Shown here piece after piece: positions 1 to 5,832 of a stretch of DNA of 8,629 bases. The position numbers and the translations under genes were made by a program. The notes below the pieces were generated by a model. It saw nothing but the letters and a program-made list of their open reading frames with translations, had not been told where the DNA came from and searched no databases. Each line of letters opens with the position of its first letter. The first letter of the stretch is position 1. This DNA comes from Candidatus Moraniibacteriota bacterium (lineage in GTDB: Bacteria; Patescibacteriota; Minisyncoccia; Moranbacterales; UBA9337), in NCBI GenBank assembly GCA_018400055.1, contig JAGYNK010000023.1, forward strand, positions 1 through 8,629, read 5' to 3'.

Positions 1-111
1 AAGTTATGGACTAAAAGTCCAGAGATTAGAACTCAAAGGGGGACATTTAAATATGCTAGTATTATATGTCAGTCAATGGAAAGTTTTTTATCAAAAATTA
101 ATTAACAGAAT

Positions 112-117
112 AGGGAG
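112..117 (+). promoter_or_regulatory. Shine-Dalgarno site of the first hypothetical gene
   Basis: AGGGAG lies 7 nt before the ATG at 125 and supports that start. A second purine-rich site, AAAGGGGGA at 35-43, lies 9 nt before an in-frame ATG at 53, so a 24-residue longer protein is possible. The start at 125 is preferred because the protein then begins MKKLSHYLQ, a common type of N-terminus, while the 24 extra residues show no recognisable feature. Confidence 0.45.
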
Positions 118-124
118 ATATGTT

Positions 125-517
125 ATGAAAAAATTAAGTCATTACCTCCAGCTTTTTTTTAACAAGCAATATAGATTAAAATCACTATTAAGTGAGCTGA
201 GTTTCGCCAATTATCAGATTAAGGAAATAGGCAGAGAATTGAAAGAAAGGAGAGAATCTATCGACAATATTCATATAGAAGCTCTTGACAAAAATTCTGC
301 AAACGAGACAGATAGGCATGAAGCGAGACTTAGAGAGTTCAGCCATGACCAATCATTGCTGAGATACTATAAAAAACGCAAGCAAGACATCATAAAAAAA
401 AATAAATTGCTTAGCTTAATACTGTGCATTAATACGAGGCCGTGTGGCATTAACCCACGGCTTTTTTTATTTTATCAAAAAACTATAATTTTCCCACACA
501 AAACTTCCAAATTTTAA
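125..517 (+). CDS. hypothetical coiled-coil-like protein, 3' end doubtful
   Basis: Not a recognised family. From the ATG at 125 the frame gives 130 residues. Residues about 15-93 are rich in Lys, Arg, Glu, Asp and Leu with helix-like spacing (NYQIKEIGRELKERRES..., then ...REFSHDQSLLRYYKKRKQD), suggesting a soluble charged helical or coiled-coil protein without signal peptide or membrane segment. The last 25-35 residues are encoded by a rho-independent terminator (439-468) and the AT-rich sequence behind it, which is not normal for a real C-terminus. A run of nine A (394-402) precedes this tail; a one-base slip there in either direction reaches a TAA (403-405 or 417-419) upstream of the terminator and would give a protein of roughly 93-97 residues. 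The annotated end is therefore probably a frameshift, slippage product or decayed end. Whether the gene is intact is unclear. Confidence 0.45.
   Translation: MKKLSHYLQLFFNKQYRLKSLLSELSFANYQIKEIGRELKERRESIDNIHIEALDKNSANETDRHEARLREFSHDQSLLRYYKKRKQDIIKKNKLLSLILCINTRPCGINPRLFLFYQKTIIFPHKTSKF
439..468 (+). terminator. rho-independent terminator
   Basis: GCCGTG (439-444) pairs with CACGGC (456-461), and after a bulged T445 GG (446-447) pairs with CC (454-455); the loop is CATTAA. Seven T follow directly (462-468), then ATTTT. This is a canonical plus-strand intrinsic terminator lying inside the open frame of the upstream hypothetical gene. There is no T-tract on the other side, so it should not stop tyrS transcription. 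Confidence 0.85.
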
Positions 518-552
518 TCTATATTTAAATATAGATTAAAATATAGATTAAA
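512..552. repeat. 30-bp perfect palindrome with 12-bp tandem repeat
   Basis: Positions 512-541 read identically on both strands (half-site TTTTAATCTATATTT). The right half overlaps two tandem copies of ATATAGATTAAA (529-540 and 541-552). The unit recurs inside the upstream hypothetical gene: 168-184 and 540-556 are identical over 17 nt. It lies between the end of the plus-strand gene and the stop of tyrS, and could act as a weak AT-only terminator for tyrS or as a binding site; neither is shown. Confidence 0.7.
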
Positions 553-561
553 ATCAAAAAT

Positions 562-1752
562 TCAATCCTTAAAAACTATCTTCACAAAATCTTTCTTGCC
601 GACTTTAATAACTTTACCAGAAAATGATTTATCTAAAATTTTATTCGTATCCGTAATTTTTTTACCATCAATAGAAACTCCACCCTGTTCAACTTTTCTA
701 CGCGCGTCAGATTTGCTTTCAGCTACACCAGCTTCCAACATATAATCAACAATTAGTATTTCAGGCGCTTTACTAGGCACCACCCTAACATCTTCCGGAA
801 TCTTCTTTTTAGAAAAAGTGCTGACAAAATATTCCTTGGCTTTCTTCGCCGCTTTTTCACCATGATAAATTTTCACAATCTCTTCAGCTAATTTAATTTT
901 CGCATCGCGGGGATTTTCTAAATTCATCAGCTCTTCAATCTCGTTTTTTGAAATTCTCGTGCAGTGCAACATATATTCCTTAATTAAAGTATCTGGAATA
1001 CTCATAACCTTGCCAAACATATCATGGGGTTCGTCTAAAATATTTATCGTATTTCCCCAACTGGAACTCATTTTCTTTCCGTCCGTTCCGGAAATAATAT
1101 TCATCATTAAAACATCCTGCGGGGATTGTCCGAATTTTTCCTGCAAGGTTCTTCCTGCCAGTAAATTAAACCGCTGATCGTTTCCTCCTAATTCTACATC
1201 GGCTTCAAGCTTAACGCTGTCATATCCCTGCATCAACGGATATAAAACTTCCCGCAAGGAAACTCTTTTGCCTTCATCCAATCTTTTTTTAATATTTTCC
1301 CGGGAAATAAATTCATGCAATGAAAAGCACTCGGCGTGTTTCCCGATATCCTGATAGCCCAATTCATTGAGCCAGTCTGCGTTATAAACAACCTTGATTT
1401 TTTCCGTATTTAAAATTTTTCCCGCCTGTTCCACATAAGCTTTCATATTTTTTTTAACGACTTCATCGCTTAACATGGGACGTTCCGAATCCTTATCTGA
1501 AGTATCACCGATAACTCCGGTAGCGTTCCCGACCAAAAGAATAATTTGATGTCCCAAGTCCTGAAAATCTTTCAGTTTTAAAAGCAAGACGGCCCTTCCA
1601 ATATGCAAATTGGGACTTGTTGGATCCATTCCGAATTTCACCTTTAGTTTTTTTCCGGAAAGAAGCTTCTTTTTCAGGTTGTCCTTGTCAATAACCTCGC
1701 TTACCCCTCGTTCCAGAATTTCATCAATTTTACTTTCTAAATCTTTATTCAT
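562..1752 (-). CDS. tyrS: tyrosyl-tRNA synthetase
   Basis: Class I aminoacyl-tRNA synthetase charging tRNA-Tyr with tyrosine in the cytoplasm. 396 residues, in the normal bacterial range. The HIGH motif is PNLHIGRA (47-54) and the KMSKS loop is KMSSS (227-231). Tyrosine-type pocket motifs are present: YPLMQGYDS (171-179) and GGNDQRFNLLAGR (189-201). A C-terminal S4-like RNA-binding domain covers about 333-395 (ESKSDARRKVEQGGVSIDGKK). The serine in the fourth position of KMSKS is more usual, in my recollection, in archaeal and eukaryotic TyrRS, but the rest is of bacterial type. No Shine-Dalgarno sequence precedes the ATG; instead a near-consensus promoter (1759-1788) ends 6 nt upstream, so the mRNA may be leaderless. 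It follows secF at 22 bp but appears to have its own promoter. Confidence 0.96.
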   Translation of the reverse strand: MNKDLESKIDEILERGVSEVIDKDNLKKKLLSGKKLKVKFGMDPTSPNLHIGRAVLLLKLKDFQDLGHQIILLVGNATGVIGDTSDKDSERPMLSDEVVKKNMKAYVEQAGKILNTEKIKVVYNADWLNELGYQDIGKHAECFSLHEFISRENIKKRLDEGKRVSLREVLYPLMQGYDSVKLEADVELGGNDQRFNLLAGRTLQEKFGQSPQDVLMMNIISGTDGKKMSSSWGNTINILDEPHDMFGKVMSIPDTLIKEYMLHCTRISKNEIEELMNLENPRDAKIKLAEEIVKIYHGEKAAKKAKEYFVSTFSKKKIPEDVRVVPSKAPEILIVDYMLEAGVAESKSDARRKVEQGGVSIDGKKITDTNKILDKSFSGKVIKVGKKDFVKIVFKD

Positions 1753-1758
1753 ATTTTA

Positions 1759-1788
1759 ATCATACCAATAGAAATTATTTTTTGCCAA
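1759..1788 (-). promoter_or_regulatory. sigma-70-type promoter of tyrS, probably leaderless
   Basis: On the minus strand TTGGCA (1788-1783) and TATGAT (1764-1759) are separated by 18 nt; each matches the -35 or -10 consensus at five of six positions. Initiation about 7 nt downstream of the -10 box falls at about 1752, the A of the tyrS ATG. The -35 box lies within the last codons of secF. Confidence 0.65.
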
Positions 1789-2674
1789 TTTTATAATTAT
1801 AACTGCTCACCAATAAAGCCGAAGCTATATAAATAGACGAATAAGTTCCAAGGGAAATCCCCGCCAAAAGCGCCAGAGAGAAAAATTTAATAGTTTCCCC
1901 TCCAAAAAATATTATAGCCAAGAGAACGATTATTACCGTGAAGGAAGTATTAATTGACCTGGCCAGAGTTTCATTAAGCGATTTATTGACCAACTCCTCA
2001 AAATTTTCTTTGTCTCTAGCATAAAGAATATTTTCCCGAATTCTGTCATACACCACAATAGTGTCATTCACGGAATACCCCAAAATGGTAAGCAAAGCCG
2101 CCACAAAAGGAATGCCTATCTCTATCTCCCAAAAACGCCCCAAGACAACAAAAATTCCCAAAGTAATTACAATATCATGAGTTAGAGCAATCACGGCTCC
2201 TAAACCATACTGCCAAGAAGGAATCTTATAGGAAACTTTTCTAAACGCCCAAGCGATATACAAAGCAATGGCTATAACGGAAAATATTATGGCCATTATG
2301 GCATTCCTTTTTATCTGATTTGAAATTGATGCGCCGATAAAATCAACTCTCAATTGCTCCGCATCCGCGTCAAATTCCATCAAGCTTGCCACCACTTTTT
2401 CATTTAATTCTTCATCAGAAGCCATATAGCGCAAAATGGCCGTATTATTTTCAGAAAGCTGAACCGTTAAACCGTTTAATCCAATCGCGCTTAACTTATC
2501 CCGGATTTCCTGCGCCGTCGGAATTTCCTCGGTAAATTGAATTTCCATTAAAGTGCCTCCCTTAAAATCAATCCCTAATCTCAAACCCCAAACAAAAATA
2601 ATCGTCACACTCAAAACGACCAGTGCGGCTGAAGCAATATAGGTATATTTTCTTTTATCTATTATCTGTAGCAT
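1775..2674 (-). CDS. secF: protein translocase subunit SecF
   Basis: Integral membrane subunit of the SecDF complex, an RND-type partner of SecYEG that uses the proton motive force to help draw secreted proteins across the membrane. From the ATG at 2674 the protein has 299 residues, near the usual 290-320. It has TM1 (about 11-30), the SecF/SecD signature LRLGIDFKGGTLMEIQF after it, a small extracytoplasmic domain, and a C-terminal bundle of five TM segments containing GYSVNDTIVVYDRIREN, typical of SecF. The frame is open upstream to 2707 (adding MTYKMTYNTNY), but those codons come from a repeat element and a 12-bp duplication, so 2674 is preferred. No Shine-Dalgarno site is seen. A TATAAT lies 9 nt before this ATG (2684-2689) without a convincing -35. 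Probably co-transcribed with secD, 124 bp upstream. Confidence 0.93.
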   Translation of the reverse strand: MLQIIDKRKYTYIASAALVVLSVTIIFVWGLRLGIDFKGGTLMEIQFTEEIPTAQEIRDKLSAIGLNGLTVQLSENNTAILRYMASDEELNEKVVASLMEFDADAEQLRVDFIGASISNQIKRNAIMAIIFSVIAIALYIAWAFRKVSYKIPSWQYGLGAVIALTHDIVITLGIFVVLGRFWEIEIGIPFVAALLTILGYSVNDTIVVYDRIRENILYARDKENFEELVNKSLNETLARSINTSFTVIIVLLAIIFFGGETIKFFSLALLAGISLGTYSSIYIASALLVSSYNYKIGKK

Positions 2675-2684
2675 ATAGTTCGTA

Positions 2685-2708
2685 TTATATGTCATTTTAT
2701 ATGTCATT
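2685..2708. repeat. 12-bp tandem duplication before secF
   Basis: TTATATGTCATT occurs twice in tandem (2685-2696 and 2697-2708). The second copy includes the outer end of the adjacent two-hairpin element, so the duplication probably arose with or after that insertion. It puts extra in-frame ATG codons and a TATAAT (minus strand, 2684-2689) upstream of secF. Confidence 0.75.
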
Positions 2709-2786
2709 CCCGCGCAGGCGGGAATCCAGAATAATTTCTAAGACTAGCGATTTCATCATAGATTCCCGATCAAGTCGGGAATGACA
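2702..2786. mobile_element. REPIN/MITE-like two-hairpin element between secD and secF
   Basis: The ends are 11-bp inverted repeats, TGTCATTCCCG (2702-2712) and CGGGAATGACA (2776-2786). Each end is itself a hairpin: ATTCCCGC/GCGGGAAT (2706-2713 with 2718-2725, 4-nt loop) and ATTCCCGA/TCGGGAAT (2762-2769 with 2775-2782, 5-nt loop). Two inverted REP-type palindromes separated by about 36 nt is the structure of a REPIN. I recall similar GTCATTCCCGC...GCGGGAATCCAG elements being widely dispersed in bacterial genomes. It begins 12 nt past the secD stop and lies inside the transcription unit; it has no U-tract, so it may affect RNA stability rather than terminate. Confidence 0.75.
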
Positions 2787-2798
2787 GAAAAAATTCCC

Positions 2799-4529
2799 TT
2801 ATTCATCTTTAATTCGCAAACCACTAATCAGCCATTTTCTCTTTTCCAGCCACTCTCCCACTATGAATCTCAAAATAATTTTTACCAAAACAATGGCCGT
2901 AAACATCGACATTAAAACACCGATAACCAAAATAACCGCGAAGCCTTTAACAAATCCTGTTCCCAACCAAATTAAAATCATTGAGGTTATAATGGTAGAA
3001 AAATTACCGTCCCGAATGCTGGGCCAAGCCCGACGAAAACCTTCCTCTATAGCACTACTTAAATTGCGTCCTCGTTTTAATTCTTCTTTAGTTCTTTCAA
3101 AAATCAAAATATTGGCGTCTACCGCCATACCCAGCGACAAAATAAATCCGGCAATTCCCGATAAAGTTAAAGTAATCGGCCAAGGAGACAAAAAGCCGGA
3201 CAATTTAAAAATGGAAACCATTAGACCGGTGTAAATTATAAGAGCCAAGGCAGAAACCAGACCGAGAAATCTATAATAAGCCAACATAAAAATCATCACT
3301 AACACAATTCCCGCCGCTCCGGCTTTCAAACTTTCCTGAAGAGATTCCATCCCCAACGACGCTTCAATGCTTTGTTGTGAAATCAAGGTTATGGGAACCG
3401 GCAACGCGCCTTCATTAAGACGACCGGCTAATTTTTTAGCCTCCTCCAAATCAAAATCCCCGGTAATAACCGCCTCTCCATTAGTTATTTCAGACTGCAC
3501 CGTCGGCGCACTAATCACCTCGTTATCCAAATAAATCGCCACCGGATTGCCTAAATTTCTTTTGGTGATATCCGCAAAAAGTTTAGCTCCTTCCCCGTCA
3601 AACTTAAGCGACACCTGCGGTTCGCTCAATCCCTGATCGCGAAAAACTACGCTGGCGCTTTCTAAATTTTTTCCCGTAAGATCAGTAGATTTATATTTTA
3701 ATTCCGGAAACATCTCCACACTGCTCTTGGAAAAAAGTATATGTCGGGCATGAACCTCTAGTCCCCCGTTACCCTCTGAAGAGGATTGTTCTTTCTCTTC
3801 TTCCGGCTCGCTCATCCTTTCTTCAATCTTTTTAATTATGTGCCAACCATATTGCGTTTCCACCAAATCCGGATAAATTTCTCCGTCCTTCAAACCACCC
3901 TCAAATAAAACCTTGTCAAATTCCGGCACGAAAATTCCTTTTTTAACAAAGCCCAGATCGCCTCCCTCTTCCCGGCTCCCGGGATCTTGACTGTATTCCT
4001 TGGCTAACTCTTCAAAATTTTCTCCGCTCTTAGCCTTTTCCAAAACTTTCTCCGCTTGCTTTTTTGATTGCTCATTCATCGGCTCCAGTATTTTTTCCGA
4101 CTCTTTCATTTCCTCTTCGTTTTTCTCTTCTTTAAATTCTAAAAAAGGAGTTTCTTTTATGGTCTTCTTGGCCTCTTCTATGTCTTTTATACCCGGAAGT
4201 TCCACAATAATACGATGTTCTCCACCGGACAAAGCCGTCTGCACCAATGGTTCTCCTACGCCAAAAGCGTTCACTCGCCTTTCAATAACGTCTTGTGCCG
4301 CTTGCAAAGCATCGCCTACTTTATCTCCCTCAACATTGGAAACGTCCGCTTTATACTCCAAGTGTATCCCGCCCTGCAAGTCTAAGCCCAAATTTATTTT
4401 TAGCTGATTCAACGCATCATAAACCGGCGGGATAAACTTTACCGCTTGAGGATAAGAAACCAGCCCTACCGTCAAAGCCAAGACCATTACCAATCCGAAT
4501 CTGATTTTATTTTTTTTCTCAATATTCAT
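2799..4529 (-). CDS. secD: protein translocase subunit SecD with parvulin-like insert
   Basis: Membrane subunit of SecDF, working with SecF to drive late steps of protein export. From the ATG at 4529 it has 576 residues, starting MNIEKKNKIRFGLV. TM1 is about 9-28, followed by the SecD signature NLGLDLQGGIHLEY (46-59). The extracytoplasmic P1 region carries a PpiC/parvulin-like segment (about 156-268), after which the SecD sequence resumes with TDLTGKNLESASV (282-294) and AIYLDNEVISAPTVQSEI (331-348). Five TM segments follow, with GMAVDANILIFERTKEE (467-483). The frame is open up to 4622, but the extra 31 residues overlap the promoter and do not look like SecD. There is no Shine-Dalgarno site; the promoter position suggests a leaderless message. 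Divergent from prfA. Confidence 0.95.
   Translation of the reverse strand: MNIEKKNKIRFGLVMVLALTVGLVSYPQAVKFIPPVYDALNQLKINLGLDLQGGIHLEYKADVSNVEGDKVGDALQAAQDVIERRVNAFGVGEPLVQTALSGGEHRIIVELPGIKDIEEAKKTIKETPFLEFKEEKNEEEMKESEKILEPMNEQSKKQAEKVLEKAKSGENFEELAKEYSQDPGSREEGGDLGFVKKGIFVPEFDKVLFEGGLKDGEIYPDLVETQYGWHIIKKIEERMSEPEEEKEQSSSEGNGGLEVHARHILFSKSSVEMFPELKYKSTDLTGKNLESASVVFRDQGLSEPQVSLKFDGEGAKLFADITKRNLGNPVAIYLDNEVISAPTVQSEITNGEAVITGDFDLEEAKKLAGRLNEGALPVPITLISQQSIEASLGMESLQESLKAGAAGIVLVMIFMLAYYRFLGLVSALALIIYTGLMVSIFKLSGFLSPWPITLTLSGIAGFILSLGMAVDANILIFERTKEELKRGRNLSSAIEEGFRRAWPSIRDGNFSTIITSMILIWLGTGFVKGFAVILVIGVLMSMFTAIVLVKIILRFIVGEWLEKRKWLISGLRIKDE
3726..4064 (-). other. parvulin-type PPIase domain inside SecD, apparently circularly permuted
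   Basis: SecD residues 156-239 (numbered from the 4529 start) match the body of PpiC/PrsA-type parvulins: a helix KKQAEKVLEKAKSGENF with EELAKEYSQDPGS, then GGDLGF, VPEFDKVLF, GEIYPDLVETQYGWHIIKK. In the family the first strand, with its ARHIL motif, precedes that helix. Here no such motif is upstream; instead HARHILF appears at 261-267, after the last strand and an acidic, Ser/Gly-rich linker (about 240-256). Family catalytic positions appear kept: His of ARHILF, Asp of GGDLGF, His of YGWHII. The domain would sit on the outer face of the membrane beside the translocon. Confidence 0.7.
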
Positions 4530-4537
4530 CTTTTCTA

Positions 4538-4566
4538 AGTATAATTCAGCTAAATTAATTTGGCAA
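4538..4566 (-). promoter_or_regulatory. promoter of secD-secF, probably leaderless
   Basis: On the minus strand TTGCCA (4566-4561) and TATACT (4543-4538) are 17 nt apart, each five of six to consensus. The first purines at the expected distance are 4531-4530, one or two bases before the ATG at 4529. Confidence 0.65.
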
Positions 4567-4576
4567 CTAAAGGCAA

Positions 4577-4605
4577 TTGACTTGCCGGTGGAAAAAATAT
4601 AAACT
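4577..4605 (+). promoter_or_regulatory. candidate promoter of prfA, divergent from secD
   Basis: TTGACT (4577-4582) is a good -35 box. The -10 is ambiguous: TATAAA at 4598-4603 with a 15-nt spacer, or TAAACT at 4600-4605 with 17 nt. Either places initiation within a few bases of the ATG at 4613, again without a Shine-Dalgarno site. The -35 boxes of this and the secD promoter are only 10 bp apart, so the two polymerases may interfere. Confidence 0.45.
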
Positions 4606-4612
4606 AAAAAAT

Positions 4613-5686
4613 ATGCAATCAATAGAAGAAATTAAAAAAGAATACGCAAAAATAATCCAACAACTCAATTCCCCTGAGCTTATTAATAATACCCAAAAAA
4701 TGGCCCGGCTGGGAAAAAGACAGGCTGAGTTAGAGGAAATCATCAAAATTATTGAGAAGTTGGAAAAAACCGAGAATGAAATGAAAGAAAACGCCCAAAT
4801 AATCAACACAGAGAAAGACTCTGAAATAAAACAAATGGCTATGGATGAAAACATGAAACTCTCAGCCCAAAAAGAAAAACTGGAAAAAGATTTGGAGTTA
4901 GCGCTTATTACCAAAGACCCGAACGATTCAAAGAATGTAATTATGGAAATCAGAGCCGGAGCCGGAGGAGACGAATCAGCCCTTTTTGCCACCGATCTTT
5001 TCAGAATGTATTCCAAATATGCCGAAAAAAATAAATGGAAGGTTTCCATTCTCAACTCTCACCGCATCGGAATTGGAGGCTTTAAGGAAATTATTTTTGA
5101 AATAAACAGTCTGTCTGCCGAATTTCCCGTTTATCAAAAAATAAAATACGAATCCGGCGTGCATCGGGTGCAAAGAATTCCCGAAACGGAAAAATCAGGA
5201 AGAATTCACACTTCTACCGCTACGGTAGCCGTGCTTCCCCAAACGGAAGAAGCAGAATTTAAAATTGACGACAAAGATATCCGCATTGACACTTTTGCCT
5301 CTTCCGGACCAGGCGGGCAATCCGTTAATACTACTAATAGTGCTGTAAGAATAACCCATCTTCCGACTGGCGTAGTTGTGTCCTGCCAAGACGGAAAATC
5401 CCAACTAAAAAACAGAGAACAAGCTATGAAAGTGCTTCGCTCCCGCCTTGTTCAAGCAAAAGAGGAAGAAAAAGCTAAAGAAATTGGTGATACAAGACGC
5501 GGACAAATTGGCACAGGAGATCGTAGCGAAAAAATCAGAACTTACAATTTCCCTCAAGACCGTATTACCGACCACCGCATAAAAAAATCATGGAGCGGAT
5601 TGGAAAATATTTTAAATGGAAATATGGAAAACATTATTAAAGCACTTCAAGATGAAGAAATAAAGTTGAAAATTTCCATTTCTTAA
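4613..5686 (+). CDS. prfA: peptide chain release factor 1 (RF1)
   Basis: Recognises UAA and UAG in the ribosomal A site and triggers peptide release. 357 residues from the ATG at 4613 (E. coli RF1 has 360). The N-terminal part (about 1-105) is a charged helical domain. The core starts with MEIRAGAGGDESALFATDLFRMY. The stop-codon recognition tripeptide is PET at 190-192, fitting the RF1 pattern P-x-T and not the RF2 SPF. The catalytic loop is SSGPGGQSVNTT with GGQ at 234-236, followed by RITHLPTGVVVSCQDGKSQ. A TTG at 4577 is in frame but would overlap the promoter, so it is not preferred. prmC, whose product methylates the Gln of GGQ, follows after 146 bp. Confidence 0.97.
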   Translation: MQSIEEIKKEYAKIIQQLNSPELINNTQKMARLGKRQAELEEIIKIIEKLEKTENEMKENAQIINTEKDSEIKQMAMDENMKLSAQKEKLEKDLELALITKDPNDSKNVIMEIRAGAGGDESALFATDLFRMYSKYAEKNKWKVSILNSHRIGIGGFKEIIFEINSLSAEFPVYQKIKYESGVHRVQRIPETEKSGRIHTSTATVAVLPQTEEAEFKIDDKDIRIDTFASSGPGGQSVNTTNSAVRITHLPTGVVVSCQDGKSQLKNREQAMKVLRSRLVQAKEEEKAKEIGDTRRGQIGTGDRSEKIRTYNFPQDRITDHRIKKSWSGLENILNGNMENIIKALQDEEIKLKISIS

Positions 5687-5749
5687 CTTATTGTTTTTCA
5701 ATTTAGTGTTTATACTGCGATTGCGTATATAAATAATAATACTTAAAAT

Positions 5750-5794
5750 CTACTTCTTTATGCGACCGTTTGTAAAAGTAGCTTTGTTTTTTTT
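5750..5794 (+). terminator. possible weak intrinsic terminator after prfA
   Basis: CTACTT (5750-5755) pairs with AAGTAG (5776-5781), with a 20-nt loop that can add two or three A-T pairs, and a T-rich tract follows (5783-5794, broken by one G). The stem is short and has few G-C pairs, so at best it attenuates between prfA and prmC. A weak promoter-like pair, TTGCGT (5721-5726) and TAAAAT (5744-5749) 17 nt apart, precedes it. Confidence 0.4.
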
Positions 5795-5800
5795 GTAACT

Positions 5801-5828
5801 ATTTTCTAGCAATTATTTTTTAGAAAAT
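5801..5828 (+). repeat. inverted repeat just upstream of the prmC start
   Basis: ATTTTCTA (5801-5808) and TAGAAAAT (5821-5828) are perfect inverted copies with a 12-nt AT-rich spacer, ending 4 nt before the prmC ATG. It could be an operator or a weak RNA hairpin over the start region, or a chance pairing in AT-rich DNA. Confidence 0.35.
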
Positions 5829-5832
5829 TACT

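Noticed and set aside
1..20. Small hairpin GGACT/AGTCC at the left edge
   Set aside because: Only five base pairs, a 3-nt loop and no T-tract; probably chance, and its context is outside the window.
4577..4612. TTG start giving RF1 a 12-residue N-terminal extension
   Set aside because: These bases coincide with the -35 and -10 region, and RF1 proteins normally begin near MQSIEEI, which the ATG at 4613 provides.
4530..4622. 31-residue N-terminal extension of SecD
   Set aside because: It overlaps the secD promoter and the -35 box of prfA, and the SecD family typically starts shortly before TM1, as from the ATG at 4529.
5814..5826. Leaderless promoter for prmC
   Set aside because: Candidate -10 boxes (TATTTT, TAGAAA) are poor and no -35 lies at a suitable distance; prmC may depend on readthrough from prfA.
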